Origin: Rhynchopus sp. YZ270_cl-10
Taxonomy: Eukaryota > Euglenozoa > Diplonemea > Diplonemida > Diplonemidae
Assembly: GCA_964035575.1 (NCBI GenBank)
Contig: OZ037870.1
Coordinates: 124,001-188,000, forward strand
DNA: 64,000 bases
Direction: 5' to 3'
The translations under genes were made by a program, and so were the position numbers. The notes under the pieces are model-generated. The model ran no database searches, was not told the origin of the DNA, and was given only the letters and a program-made list of their open reading frames with translations. Shown in pieces: positions 42,964-53,520 of this stretch (position 1 is its first letter; each line of letters begins with the position of its first letter).

Positions 42964-45900
42964 TCAGTACTCAATGCCAATACCCCCATGCGCATCCTCC
43001 ATGTGCTCGTAGATGTCTTCGTTCGTGAAGTCGCCGCCACACTCCCAGCACCACTCGCAGCCGCAGGGGCAGGAGATGTGGTTGCAGCCGTCCGCCTTGA
43101 AGGTGGGGGCGGCGCACTGCGGGCACTGCAGCGACGCAGGGTCGGCAAGGGCAGTCTCCGCCGCCTCTGCCTCCTTGCGTGCAGCGTCCTCCACACAGCC
43201 GTGGCAGCGGAAGGCCTTGATCTTGTCTTCGTCGACACGCGCCCCGCACACCTTCGGGAAGGCCTCCTTCACCTTGTAGCACGTCGCACACCACCCGTAG
43301 CACATATCCGCACGCAGCTCGTCCTCCCCCACACGGTGCTTCTTGCTCGTCACCACCGCACAGGCGCGCTTGTTGTACTTCGCCAGCGTGCTCCCCAACG
43401 GGCGGCGCTTGCAGAACGGGCACAGCCCAAGCGTGGGGGTGTACACACACCCGGGCTTCATCGAGGAGTACCACGCCTTCAGACACTTCTGGCACGCCAC
43501 GTTGTTGCAGGTCCCACACGCACTCTCGAGCCCTGCCACGGCGACGTCCTCAAAGCACAGGTTGCACATATCTGCCAGGTCACCCTTGGCCACGCGTGTG
43601 GTGATCTGCTCACACACCTCAGCAGCGTTCATCACACTGTGCTTCTTCCAGGTCAGTGCTGATGTAGCTGTCGCTGCTGCTGCAGACGCCTCTGCGGATG
43701 GCTCTGCAAACAGCTCTGGGTGCTTGTTCCACAGCTTGTACGTGCTCATGGTCGACGAGAGCGCCTCCTCGTTCGCAGGCGTGTACCCCAGCAGCCCGTA
43801 CAGTGCAGGGTTCTCCGCCTGCAGCTTGCTGTACACCGCCTCCTCAACGTGCACGCAGTCTGCAGGGCGGTGGGCGCACTCCCCACATGTCATCGCTGCA
43901 CCCTCTGCCACGCCGTCGGGACGCACAAACCTGTTCCTGCACCCTGTGCACTCCACAGCAGGCGCCACGCCCCCCGTGCGGCAGTACCAGCACTTCGGCG
44001 CCACGTTCAGCAGGGCAGGGTTCACAATAGCGTACACAACACTGCACGTCCTGCACTCCACAAGGTGCGACTGCCCCTCCGCAGGCTCTGCACTGGCAGG
44101 GCCGTCTCCAGCGGCGGCAGCGTCACCACGCTGCGCACGCGTGGCAGCCTCGTGGCACAGCCCGCACACGCCGCCCTTCATCAACGTCAGCGAGCGTGCT
44201 GTCTTGCACTGCGAGCACACCGCCTTCTCGTCGTGGTACAGACGCTCCTTCGTCGGGCGGTACCCACATCGCACGTCGACACGCATGTTCTGTGCCTTAC
44301 GCACCCGCAGCACCTTGTCGATCGTCCCGTACAGCGCCGTCTCCTCCTCCGTCAGGAACTCCGGCACACGCACCACAAGACGCACAAACCCTGCCGCCAG
44401 GATCTCGGGGTAGTCCTCCAGCTTCTCGATCTTCGGGATCCACCGCCCCTTGGCGCGCTCCAGGAGTGCCGCCGCCCGCCCCTTGAGGTGCTCGTTCCCG
44501 CTCAGGTAGGCGAGTATCGCAATGATGCACGCAGGGCGCTGTGTCACCAGCAGCCCTGGCAGCGCCAGCGACGGGAGCATCGAGAACAGCTGGTGGTCGT
44601 CAAACGCCGCAGGCACCCACAGCGGCACCTTCCCGCTCCCGTCGGTAGGGCTGGTGTGCGGCAGCTCCATAGCGTCTGCCTGCGTGGCGTCCACAAACAC
44701 GACACACGTCAGCAGCTTCTGCACCGCAGCAAGCACTGCCGGTGTCGGGGCGTGCACAAGCGACCGCATGTCGTCCTTCGACGGCAGCTCCACCCCAGGC
44801 CCCACCTCCAGCACGTACACACCCGCACCCGTCCCGGCACCCGCCACAAGCTCGCACACCTCCGCAGACCTGTCGTACGACTCGTCGATCCACGTCCGCA
44901 ACTGTGTCTGCTGATCCCCCTGCAGCTTGCCCACACACTGGCCCAGCGCCTCCGCCAGACCTGAAAGACGGTCGTCCTCACGGCGCCTGCACGCCAGACG
45001 CCACAGCAGCCCCACCACGCGGTTGTACGTCAGCGCAAGCGCACGCTCCGCCTTGTCAGGCACAATCAGCTCCCGCAGCGTACGGAACACCACGTCACGG
45101 AAGCTCTCGTCCTTCTCAAAGAGCGGTGCCAAGGCCTGCAGGTCGCACGCCCACCCCTCCACGGGTGCAAAGTCAAGCGTCCCACGCTGCAGCGACACAA
45201 GCCCCGCACTCTTCTGTGCCTGCTCGTCCCCCTCCACCACAGCGCCGCTCACAAGCAGGTCCACAGCCGCCTCTGCATTCCCTCCGCTCCTGCGCAGTGC
45301 CTCCACAGCCACAGCCTCTCCGAAGCCCATCATCACCAGCTGCTCCACCTTCGCCGAGTCCCCTGCACGCGTCTCCTTCTTCACAGACGCCGTCAGGTAG
45401 CCCCCACACCCTTTCTCGCTCAGCCCGTCCAGGGCAGGCCCGCTCACAAAGCGCGTCACGCACGCCCCCAGGGCCTCGTCTGCGAAGTCCTGCCCCATGA
45501 GCTGCAGCAGCACACCCATCGTCATCTTCGTGATGGTCGCGGGCCGTGTGTTGGGGAGCGTCACCACGGGGCCGAGGAGGGCCTGGAAGCGCACCACCAC
45601 GTCGTCGTGGTGCGGCACAAAGGTGTACGTCTTCGACACCCCCACATCGCGCAGGGCACGTGTGATGGCCATCCAGTCCGCACCGGGCTGCATCTGTGCG
45701 AGCGCCTTCTTCTCCTTCTCGTAGTTGCTGCCCCCGGTGCGTGCACTGTGCGGCGGTGCGTCTGTGTAGAACAGCACAATCGTGTGCATCTCCTCCGCCT
45801 CACGCAGGTGCCGCACAACCTCGTTCAGTGCTGTCTTCGAGGCCTCGGGGCGGTCCCCACCACCACCTGCACGCAGCGTTCCTGCGAACTTTGTTGCTGC

Positions 45901-46137
45901 CGCCTCGTCCCCGTAGCATGACCTCAACAGGTTCGTCCCGTCGCAGTAGTCCTCGTACGCCACAATGTCGACCTGTCCACGCCCCGCCGTCAGCACTCTC
46001 AGCACCGAGAAGATCTGCGGCAGCGTGTCGCTCAGGGATGTGCAGTACTGCCCCATCGACCCCGTCGTGTCGACCACCACAACTACACGCAGGTTCTTCT
46101 CTGCAGGCATTGTCGGCACCGGTGTGGCAGCTGTCAT
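42964..46137 (-). CDS. vWA-UBA-RBR E3 ubiquitin ligase-like protein
   Basis: This 1,057-residue protein starts MTAATPVPTMPAEKNLRVVV. A von Willebrand A domain comes first, with a MIDAS-like DTTGSM at about residues 22-27. A UBA-like motif (VEQLVMMGFGEAVAVEALRR then GGNAEAAVDLL) follows near 255-295. After a long helical region come CxxC pairs (600-800) and a RING-between-RING module: CNLCFED...CQKC...CPFC (from about 856), an IBR with CYGWCATC, and Rcat CPQC...DGCNHISCPCGCEWCWECG (from about 1006), where the Cys before NH (about 1019) fits the catalytic position. It should transfer ubiquitin through a Cys thioester; the vWA part may choose partners. The frame opens to 46230, but 46137 gives the best start. 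It is intronless. Confidence 0.87.
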   Translation of the reverse strand: MTAATPVPTMPAEKNLRVVVVVDTTGSMGQYCTSLSDTLPQIFSVLRVLTAGRGQVDIVAYEDYCDGTNLLRSCYGDEAAATKFAGTLRAGGGGDRPEASKTALNEVVRHLREAEEMHTIVLFYTDAPPHSARTGGSNYEKEKKALAQMQPGADWMAITRALRDVGVSKTYTFVPHHDDVVVRFQALLGPVVTLPNTRPATITKMTMGVLLQLMGQDFADEALGACVTRFVSGPALDGLSEKGCGGYLTASVKKETRAGDSAKVEQLVMMGFGEAVAVEALRRSGGNAEAAVDLLVSGAVVEGDEQAQKSAGLVSLQRGTLDFAPVEGWACDLQALAPLFEKDESFRDVVFRTLRELIVPDKAERALALTYNRVVGLLWRLACRRREDDRLSGLAEALGQCVGKLQGDQQTQLRTWIDESYDRSAEVCELVAGAGTGAGVYVLEVGPGVELPSKDDMRSLVHAPTPAVLAAVQKLLTCVVFVDATQADAMELPHTSPTDGSGKVPLWVPAAFDDHQLFSMLPSLALPGLLVTQRPACIIAILAYLSGNEHLKGRAAALLERAKGRWIPKIEKLEDYPEILAAGFVRLVVRVPEFLTEEETALYGTIDKVLRVRKAQNMRVDVRCGYRPTKERLYHDEKAVCSQCKTARSLTLMKGGVCGLCHEAATRAQRGDAAAAGDGPASAEPAEGQSHLVECRTCSVVYAIVNPALLNVAPKCWYCRTGGVAPAVECTGCRNRFVRPDGVAEGAAMTCGECAHRPADCVHVEEAVYSKLQAENPALYGLLGYTPANEEALSSTMSTYKLWNKHPELFAEPSAEASAAAATATSALTWKKHSVMNAAEVCEQITTRVAKGDLADMCNLCFEDVAVAGLESACGTCNNVACQKCLKAWYSSMKPGCVYTPTLGLCPFCKRRPLGSTLAKYNKRACAVVTSKKHRVGEDELRADMCYGWCATCYKVKEAFPKVCGARVDEDKIKAFRCHGCVEDAARKEAEAAETALADPASLQCPQCAAPTFKADGCNHISCPCGCEWCWECGGDFTNEDIYEHMEDAHGGIGIEY

Positions 46138-46839
46138 TATTATTAGTGAGTTATTATATTCTGAAGATGAGTGCTGTGCAGGGGAGTCAAGGGAAAAAGG
46201 GGCGACAAAAGAGAAACAAACGCAACACAAATACTATCTGCCTAGATACGCTGTACGTTTTTTTCCCTTTGCCCCCCCTCTCCTGTTTTGAGCGACGGGC
46301 ACTAAAAAGGGCTCCAGGGGCGACAGAGGGGGAGAGAGGGATGGCTGGCTCAGTTGCTAAATACGAGGAGATTACGGGGCAACAGGGACACCACGACGCA
46401 AGAAGGTTATCTTCTCACGGAGACTGTGCTTGGGAGGGGTCAGCCAAAAAGGAAAAAGAGAGAAGAAGAAAAAAGGCAAGTTCGGATGTTCGTTCTGAAG
46501 GATCCTAGGACACTTACGTTCCCATGCTCCGCTTTGTTAACCCCACTACCGCTATCATACTAAGCACCTTGCCAGTATCACAACAGTTAGCGAGGTATCA
46601 TTTTCTTGGATTCACATTCCTTATTTTTTGTACATTTTTGCCAAAAATATTGGTGCAAAAAACCTCCCTTCCCGGCAAAATATATTCTGCGACCCACACC
46701 TCATTAACATGCAAAGAGAAAGTGAATCTCGCACCATGCACCTCACACCATCCACTTCACCCCCACCCAACCCCCCAAATGCACACATAACACTTCACAA
46801 CACTTTTTGTTCAATCTGGTCATTCTTACACCTCTCGAC
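46138..46839. other. Intergenic spacer
   Basis: No gene or notable repeat is seen; it is pyrimidine-rich upstream of the ubiquitin-ligase gene. Confidence 0.5.
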
Positions 46840-48189
46840 TCACTCGATGGACAGCATGGCGGAAGCTGCACCTAGCACCAACTCAGCTACGATCAGCCAT
46901 ATAATGATCCATTCAAGGAAGTTGGAGTGGTTTGTGTTGAGCTCTTCGTGGAAGGCTGCGAAGAGGTCGTGGACGATTTCGAGACGTTGGTTTAGCACAT
47001 CGGTTCTGTGACTGATCTCCATGTATCTGCGTGCCTGCAGGTAGTAGGGCTCAAGGTCCGTGCGGGTCCAAAAGAGTTCCGGTGTTTCAAGAACGTCAGT
47101 ATGCAAATTGACGTACATCCGGTGAAGGAAAAGACTTCCGCGGATCTTCGCGACCTCTGTTCTTGTCAAATCGCTTTTACCCGTTTTCGCCATTGCAATG
47201 GGATATTCCTTCGTTTCCTCTACCACATCCTCAATTTTATCCTCAAATTCACTGACCTTTGCACTTTGCGCCAAACCACACCCATAAGCAAGCATCAACT
47301 CGGTGTTCCGCTCTGTCAAATAAAAGCAGTCCTGGTCGATGTACGACGACGGGCCCTTCTCCTTCACCTTCCTCCGGGTAACCACCTCCTCCTCAGGCTC
47401 AGGGACAACAGTCCATCTGCACGTATCCAACTCAACTTTATCGAGCGAATCAATTTCGAAAGTATCCTTCATCCTTTTCACCTCTTCCAGGAGGGGGAGC
47501 CCTGCGAGCTTCATATCGGTGGAGGGAGGGAATTGGGACCACCAGACAACGACGCCGTACGAATGGAAGAAGATGTTGTACTCGTACTCCCCCCCTGGAC
47601 GGACCTGGTAGGTGCCGTCGTCTTCGTTGTCGGAGTCGGCGATGGTGTATTCCCTTTCGAAGGAATCGTCGTCTTGCGGGCTTTCGTCCTGAGCGTCACC
47701 TTCTGCTCCAGGATTCGAATCGAATTTGTATGAAGGTACCATTAAGGTGATCCATACAATAGCTTCTTTGCGGACAACGGTGAGGCCCCTAGATTGGTAG
47801 TGCGCAGCAATGACGTCAAGGTTGAATTCCGCGCAGGTAGACACAGCGCGGACGGTGCCGATGCCAGACCGTTGGTCGACCTCGGTGAGGCGTGCCCCGA
47901 CACCACGTCGTCTCCTGATAGGTCGTGCAGACGCAGCGTCAGGCAATACAGACTTTGTGTCCTTCCGTCCAGCCTGCGATAAACCCGGTTTCAAATATTT
48001 CGCCGCAGTGTCTATCCCGCTCTGAACAATTGAGGTGGAGGGGGAAGACCCCATAGGGGGCCGTCCATGGCGTTGGTGCAGACCAGAGGAAGAGGCCCCA
48101 GGGGGTACAGGGGTGGTGCCGTAGTCGACGTTGATGGCTCCATGTATTCGCGACTGTTTTAACAAAGGTTCGCCTTCTTGTGTACTCAT
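46840..48189 (-). CDS. DUF155/RMND1-type membrane protein
   Basis: This 449-residue protein carries the DUF155 (RMD1/RMND1/Sif) fold from about residue 115 (STCAEFNLDVIAAHYQSRGL) to the C-terminus. The diagnostic end HRTDVLNQRLEIVHDLFAAF, then LEWIIIWLIVAELVL, is intact, and the latter is the single membrane segment at about 427-447. Members act in mitochondrial translation (RMND1) or at other membranes (yeast Rmd1/Rmd8). The N-terminus (MSTQEGEPLLKQSR) is not a presequence; EGEPLL could be an acidic dileucine signal, so a non-mitochondrial site is possible. The frame extends to 48369, but an AG at 48207-48206 after CACCCACCTACCACCCC favours 48189. Acidic insertions lie near residues 195-215. 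Confidence 0.85.
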   Translation of the reverse strand: MSTQEGEPLLKQSRIHGAINVDYGTTPVPPGASSSGLHQRHGRPPMGSSPSTSIVQSGIDTAAKYLKPGLSQAGRKDTKSVLPDAASARPIRRRRGVGARLTEVDQRSGIGTVRAVSTCAEFNLDVIAAHYQSRGLTVVRKEAIVWITLMVPSYKFDSNPGAEGDAQDESPQDDDSFEREYTIADSDNEDDGTYQVRPGGEYEYNIFFHSYGVVVWWSQFPPSTDMKLAGLPLLEEVKRMKDTFEIDSLDKVELDTCRWTVVPEPEEEVVTRRKVKEKGPSSYIDQDCFYLTERNTELMLAYGCGLAQSAKVSEFEDKIEDVVEETKEYPIAMAKTGKSDLTRTEVAKIRGSLFLHRMYVNLHTDVLETPELFWTRTDLEPYYLQARRYMEISHRTDVLNQRLEIVHDLFAAFHEELNTNHSNFLEWIIIWLIVAELVLGAASAMLSIE

Positions 48190-48205
48190 TTTTTTTTGCC
48201 TTTTT

Positions 48206-48240
48206 CTGGGGTGGTAGGTGGGTGGGTGGGTGGGTGGTGA
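48206..48240 (-). promoter_or_regulatory. Splice acceptor before the DUF155 gene
   Basis: Gene-sense CACCCACCCACCCACCTACC is followed by ACCCCAG (AG at 48207-48206), 17 nt before the ATG. Confidence 0.65.
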
Positions 48241-48311
48241 TATGAGCATACAACCTAGTGCACAAAATTTCATTGGACCTCTCTTATAAGGGTAATAGGG
48301 GAAATTTTTAT

Positions 48312-48341
48312 AAGATGACCCTAAGCCTCTCGTGCTTAGTC
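48312..48341. repeat. CTAAGC/GCTTAG hairpin repeat
   Basis: AAGATGACC, then CTAAGCCTCTCGTGCTTAG: a perfect 6-bp stem with loop CTCTCGT. The right border is degenerate. Confidence 0.8.
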
Positions 48342-48920
48342 TGATTAGGTTACTTAATGTTTTGAACATTGGTTATTAGTGCTTTGTCACCTTATCATAT
48401 TCGTTATCGCGTAGCATCAGTTGCGCTGGCTTCCACAAGTTTGTTGTCAGGGATGATGTCATTTCCCCAGCCGGTGTTCGTAATTTTGGTACGTACGATG
48501 ACGTGTTCGAGCATTAAAAGGGTAGGGCGGGGTGGGGTGGCATTTTTTTTTTCTCGTAGTACTGGTCAGGCGGGAGGGAGTCATGGGTGGTTTGGCTGGA
48601 TTGAGTGTGGAAGCCCATGATTTGTTCTCCTGAGGAGGAGGCACCACAACGGCACGCGCTCAGATTCTATATCATTAAGTACTCTTTGGGCATAAGCACT
48701 TTGCACAAAAAGGGGAAGCGGGGGATAAAGGGAAATGTTGATTCCATAAAAAAAAGTCAAGAAATAGTTGCATTTCTTGGTTGCAGTCATAAAAACAAAA
48801 ACAAAAAAAAACTGATGAACCTAAGCCGGTACATCATCGAAAGAGGGGGGGAGAGGTCAGAAGGAAGAAGAGCGCCTGAGTCATCAAAAAGTATTGTCAA
48901 AAAAAAGGGGATCTCTGGAG

Positions 48921-48952
48921 AAGATGAAACTTAAGCTGCTCAGTCATGACCT
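48921..48952. repeat. Degenerate hairpin-family repeat
   Basis: AAGATGAAACTTAAGCTGCT then CAGTCATGACCT; the borders are recognisable and the inner stem is altered. Confidence 0.45.
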
Positions 48953-50120
48953 AGATAAAATAATAAAAGAGTTGAAAAAGTGCAAACACAAATCATTCTT
49001 CAGCGAACGCAACCACTCCGCGGGTTTACGAAACCCCTGAAAAAAAATACTATTTTTTTTAAATACTTGGTGGAAATACCGCAACTGCAACGATAGTGGA
49101 CCGTAATGATGTTCCACGCTACCCAAAAAAACTGAAAATGTTCCAAATTTTTTACGGTCCATTATTGTTACGATTATGGTAGTTGTGTTAAGCCGAATTC
49201 CTCGAATTCCCCTCACCCAGAGATGGGTTTGGTTTCCTTGTACGCTGTGGTACCGTGAAGTGCTTGCAGACCTTCACCTTAATAGAGTGTGGCAGAGTGA
49301 TAGGGTTTTTGGAAACTCTGGTCTGACGTCCGTTTTGAGGAATTTGGCAAACCTTTTTATCATGAAAAAAGAAGGAAAAAAAAATCGTGATTCTTTTGTG
49401 GTAAAAGTGTGACAGCAACCTATTTCCTCGCCTACCGTCCGTTAGCTCTCAGGGATGGAAGAAGGTGGAGAACCTGGAAGGGAAGGGGGGGATGAGGAGG
49501 GGGGCTTGCTGTGGTGTCTCTCTCTCGCCCTCGGTTTCTCTCGTCCCATTTTTATTTTTGAAAAATTGATAAAACGCGAAGATTCAAAAGGATTTTTTTT
49601 AATAATTGAGGTGCATCCTTGGTCTTTATTTCCCCCCTAAGGTAGGAATGTGAGGAGGGTCGATATTTTGAAGCCGACAGGTCGCTGACCGACTTCCGAA
49701 AGCATCAATAGTGGTTCATTCATAGCAGTTCACTGTTGCTTTTTTTTTCTGTAACATCTACAACCAACCATTTCCCTATAGACCCTACCACACACAGCTG
49801 TCAACTCAACTACTCACTTTTTGTTATTGAAATATCAGCGTAGGCTGAGATACGCGCTGCAAAGTTTTTTTTTTGGTTGAGCGATAGACAGGAACGTATC
49901 CTTCGCATGTCACTGCCTTTTTTGAAAAGGGGGTATATTTTGAAACATAAATTTGAAAATTTAAATCTGTTATCAATCAGGCACAACAGAAAGGGGGAGG
50001 GTTATGACAATGCGCACCACAAAGTGGTCTTTTATTGGTACTATCTTCGTTTAGCGCAGCTGCCATTCAGAAGTCTTCACATATTTTTTTTTGGGGAGGA
50101 GGGAAAATCATCACAGGGAC

Positions 50121-50168
50121 CACCGTTGGCCCTGTATGCGGGGCACTATATACACAAAGCCAACGGTG
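50121..50168. repeat. Perfect 10-bp hairpin
   Basis: CACCGTTGGC (50121-50130) pairs exactly with GCCAACGGTG (50159-50168) over a 28-nt loop. It could be a structured RNA or the end of a small element. Confidence 0.8.
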
Positions 50169-50415
50169 CAAGCCCTTCTACACAATTTGCGTTTCATGTG
50201 AAGTTGCAAACGAGTCACAATGGCATCCAAACAACTGATGGAAGGAAACATAAACACAGTGCACTGCTTCCCAGGGTACAGGATACAAAACTGCTCAAAG
50301 ACTTTTATAAAAGAGGAAAATGTATTTTTTTTAAAATGTTCTTTTTTTTTGTGCGAAACCCCGGTTTTGTTTCGTTCTGGCAGTTCTAGAATACAAGAAG
50401 AAAAATAAAAGTTTA

Positions 50416-50450
50416 TAAGATGAACCTAAGCCTCTCATTCCTAGTCACCT
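50416..50450. repeat. CCTAAGC hairpin-family repeat
   Basis: AAGATGAACCTAAGCCTCTC then ATTCCTAGTCACCT. Both borders are intact and the stem is shortened to CTAG-like pairing. Confidence 0.65.
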
Positions 50451-50543
50451 GAAGAGGAAGCGCAGGGAAAATACCCGCTTTTTTTTTTTTTTTTTTTTGA
50501 AAAAGCTTTGCGCACAGTCGTCCTATAAATGACTCAATTTGAT

Positions 50544-50600
50544 TTTTGAAAACTTGGTTGTATTAGTGTAGCCACCCGAGGATGAACTCCACTATACTAA
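50544..50600. repeat. T-run/GAAAACTTGGTTG repeat
   Basis: GAAAACTTGGTTGTATTAGT then GTAGCCACCCGAGGATGAAC matches 53319-53362 and the second module at 36978-37000. Confidence 0.7.
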
Positions 50601-50613
50601 ACACATCTACTAG

Positions 50614-50690
50614 ATTTTTTTTTTGATAAATTGTAGTGTAGTTGCCTCAGTTGTGTTGCCACAGTTGTGCAATCTCTACTTTTTTTTTTT
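50614..50690. repeat. T-run/GATAAATTG repeat
   Basis: GATAAATTGTAGTGTAGTTG then CCTCAGTTGTGTTGCCACAG matches 36900-36950 closely. Confidence 0.75.
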
Positions 50691-50915
50691 TTTTTGAAAA
50701 TCTCCCATTTCTTTGTACACCGGGTACCCTGGGCTTACCCTACTATGGAATGTAAGGGGAAAAAGGCACCCAGTTGAGTTGCTCTTCTCTTAAGCTTGAG
50801 CCTATGGAGGTGTTGTTTACACAGTTTTGAACCCAAAAGGGGTGAGGAATGCCTTTGCAGCAGCAGTCATCCCTGAAATACGCAGAAATGAGAAAAAAAA
50901 ATTTTACCTGCCTTT

Positions 50916-50989
50916 CACGGTGGCCCAAACGGACCCTTAGGGTACGGTCCGAGCGGGGTACCCCTCAGAGGGTCCAATGGGCCACCGTG
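50916..50989. repeat. 74-nt fold-back hairpin
   Basis: CACGGTGGCCCA (50916-50927) pairs with TGGGCCACCGTG at the right end, and GGACCCT with AGGGTCC inside. There are about 19 bp of stem in all. Confidence 0.85.
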
Positions 50990-51387
50990 TTGGGGACTCA
51001 AAGGGCAGTTGTTTTTGTTGTCTGTTTTTTCAGGATGCTCTCGTCTAACTAACAATGTGATTTCGTATGAGCATGGCAAATTTAAAAAAAAGTATTTCAA
51101 CACAAAAAAAAAAAAAACACAAAACAAAAAGCGGAGAAACAAACCATGGCTTAACCGCAAAGCCATGACAAAACAAAAGAAACGGTTGGTTGTTGATGCA
51201 GGCACCTCCGACTGAACGTACGATGCCAGCCGGATGAAAGCAAGTACCCTGCAGCCAACAACAGAAAGGTGTAAAAAAGATATTAATTTTTTGCACCAAA
51301 AACCGAAAACCAAAAAAACCCTAGGTGGGGGTTTGATGATTTGTCGTTCATGGCGCAGGATTCGTTTCGTTTTTCTGACACATGTAT

Positions 51388-51415
51388 GAGATGAAGCCTC
51401 TCGTGACGTCATCTT
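51388..51415. repeat. GATGA/TCATC hairpin carrying the conserved loop
   Basis: GATGA (51390-51394) pairs with TCATC (51409-51413). The loop AGCCTCTCGTGACG holds the family core although the CTAAGC stem is absent. Confidence 0.65.
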
Positions 51416-51627
51416 TAAAAAACAAATTTTTCTGAATGCCTTTCACCCGATGTAAAACATTGTTTCACATTTAAAAAAAAAAACAAAACAGCACGCACGA
51501 AGCCATACACTGAGCCTCGATTCGAAGCCGCCAGGCAGGAGGGAAGGGAGGGAATATCGGGGGGGGTCGCTTTATTTGATGTTCGGCGGGGGTTACATAA
51601 TATCTACAAAAAATACTGATTTGAAAC

Positions 51628-51654
51628 AAGCCCTCTCGGAACTTTGTGTACCTT
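51628..51654. repeat. AAGCCCTCTCGG hairpin-family repeat
   Basis: AAGCCCTCTCGGAACTTTGT then GTACCTT; AACAAG and CTTTGT around the core can pair. Related to 53498 and 60849. Confidence 0.6.
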
Positions 51655-52030
51655 GGGTTGACCAGTACACCGGGGGAGGGGAGGGGGGGAAAAAAAAAGA
51701 AAAAAACACCTGTAATCAAGCAGGTTGTGTCTGTACACCCACGCTGTGTTCTGTTGATGCAAAGACATCGTGCTCGACGGGAGAGGGCTTTTCGAAACTG
51801 TAGCAGTGTTAAGGGGGGGGGGGGGGGGGAACCCGAGGGATGGATTTTCAACTGTACAAACCCCTGAGAGCCTCTCTCCCTGTGAATTGCTGCACACCCG
51901 CGCAAAGCGCGCAGGATTGGGGAGACCAAAAAGAAAAAAAATTATTACTTCGACAAAACTGTGGACAGACTTTGTGTATGGTTCAAGGTCCTTTCTGATA
52001 CTTTATTGATTTCATTTTTTTACAATTTTC

Positions 52031-52692
52031 CGTTGAATCAGGGCCTTAGGGTGGTCGGGGGGGTAGCCGCCAACTGCTGGTCCAAACCCGGTTTGCTGGT
52101 CAATGCAAAAAACAGGTGAAAAGCACACAGTGGTAAAAAAAGACTCCCTGCCACTGCAGGGAGGTGACGCGCTTTCTCCCCTCTGATGCACAAAATCGTG
52201 AAAGGCGGGTGGGGAGGGTGAACCACAAGCCGTAGTGGGTGTCAGCCTTCTTATCAGTAACCTCAGTGCATCTATAAAAGAAGCGGCGGTCATGGCACCC
52301 AAAGGTTCCATGTGACGCCACGGTACGCAACATTTCAAAAAATTCCCTTAAAATGGCACATTTTAACTGCCAAACTATGTCATAGGAAGGTGGGTTGGCA
52401 AGATTGCGCCGCAGGCGCACGGTACGCTACTTTTTTTATTTCGCCATGCTGCATGCTTCCTTTTCCTTCGGCGTTTGACCAATTGAGTCGCGTTCTGGTC
52501 TCCCACAGTGTACCCTTGAGCCCCCAGGGTCTCTGCATCTGTGACACACCCGACTGTTCTGGTGGGATTCTCAAAAAAAAATCTCAAAAAAAATCTATTG
52601 TTATTTTTTTTTTTTTAGACCCGGACCAGCAATACCTAGGGTTGCTGGTCCGCTGACCAGCAAAAAGTACCACCCTAAGGGCCTGGTTGAAT
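52031..52692. mobile_element. hAT-like non-autonomous element with GTTGAAT duplication
   Basis: The element spans 52039-52685. The left end is CAGGGCCTTAGGGTGG; the right end is its inverse with one mismatch (CCACCCTAAGGGCCTG). GTTGAAT flanks both sides (52032-52038, 52686-52692); an eighth base does not match. TGCTGGTCC and GGACCAGCA form subterminal inverted repeats. From 52318 to 52462 it shares a module with the element at 60880 (CCACGGTACGCAACATTTC, then GCGCCGCAGGCGCACGG). No transposase is visible. Confidence 0.8.
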
Positions 52693-53311
52693 GAACTGAA
52701 GGTGGCATACACAACAATATGTTCGAGATATCCATTACTCTGTGTTGGTTGCTCAAAAAGACAAAACGGGGAGGGAAATATGGTTGTTTGTTATTCGCTT
52801 CCACGATGTATTGACTAAAAGGAAAAGGTTGAAAGATGAAGTAACACAGGGGTGCATACAGCATCTATGCACAGAGATGGGGAAAGGGCTGCTCTTTGTG
52901 GTCAAGATCCACGCCAACAAACGCGTTGTGTCTGGCAAAAACTGGGCTTTTGTTTTGTTTTTTGTTTTTGTTTTTGTTTTTTTTTTGCACTCACAAAACT
53001 TTGCTGGGACAAAATTTTGTTTGATTTTCAGACTGTCTTCTCTCTCAGGATAGCAGCCACGATGTAAACAAAAATAAACATAGTAGCCACAGATTGCCAC
53101 AAAAACAAGAGGTTTGCTCCGACGACGGATTCAAGCACCAAACACTCATGGCAGAGCATCGGGGGGGGAGAGAACACAAAACCCAACAGTATGTAAAACA
53201 AAGGGGACAGTGTTTTCATGCAGCCCACAACTTTTTTTTTTTTGACTGCACCTCCATGCTTGGGTCATGTCCATTGGACACCCCCTCTAACAATGACCAT
53301 GTTGTCTATGG

Positions 53312-53370
53312 TGTACTTTTTTTTTGAAAACTTGGTTGTTTTAGTGTACACCCGAAGATGAACTCACTAT
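53312..53370. repeat. T-run/GAAAACTTGGTTG repeat
   Basis: GAAAACTTGGTTGTTTTAGT then GTACACCCGAAGATGAACTC; it matches 50544-50595. Confidence 0.7.
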
Positions 53371-53497
53371 TTATTTTTGCGCCTGCCACTTCGGATCATC
53401 TGTGTGAGCAGAGTAGATCCAGCAAAGTACATCTGTGCGTGATGTGCTCAACCCAATTCCCGCTCTAAAAAAAAGGGGGGTTTTGACTTGAAATACG

Positions 53498-53520
53498 AAG
53501 CCCTCTCGTGACAGTGTATT
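53498..53520. repeat. AAGCCCTCTCGTG hairpin-family repeat
   Basis: AATAC before and GTATT after can pair around AAGCCCTCTCGTGACA. It has the conserved loop on a different stem. Confidence 0.65.

Noticed and set aside
46316-46321. CAGGGG motif as another possible hAT end
   Set aside because: No matching inverted end or target duplication was found nearby.
51813-51829. Run of 17 G bases
   Set aside because: Homopolymers are common in these spacers and may be length-variable or error-prone; nothing around it suggests a function.
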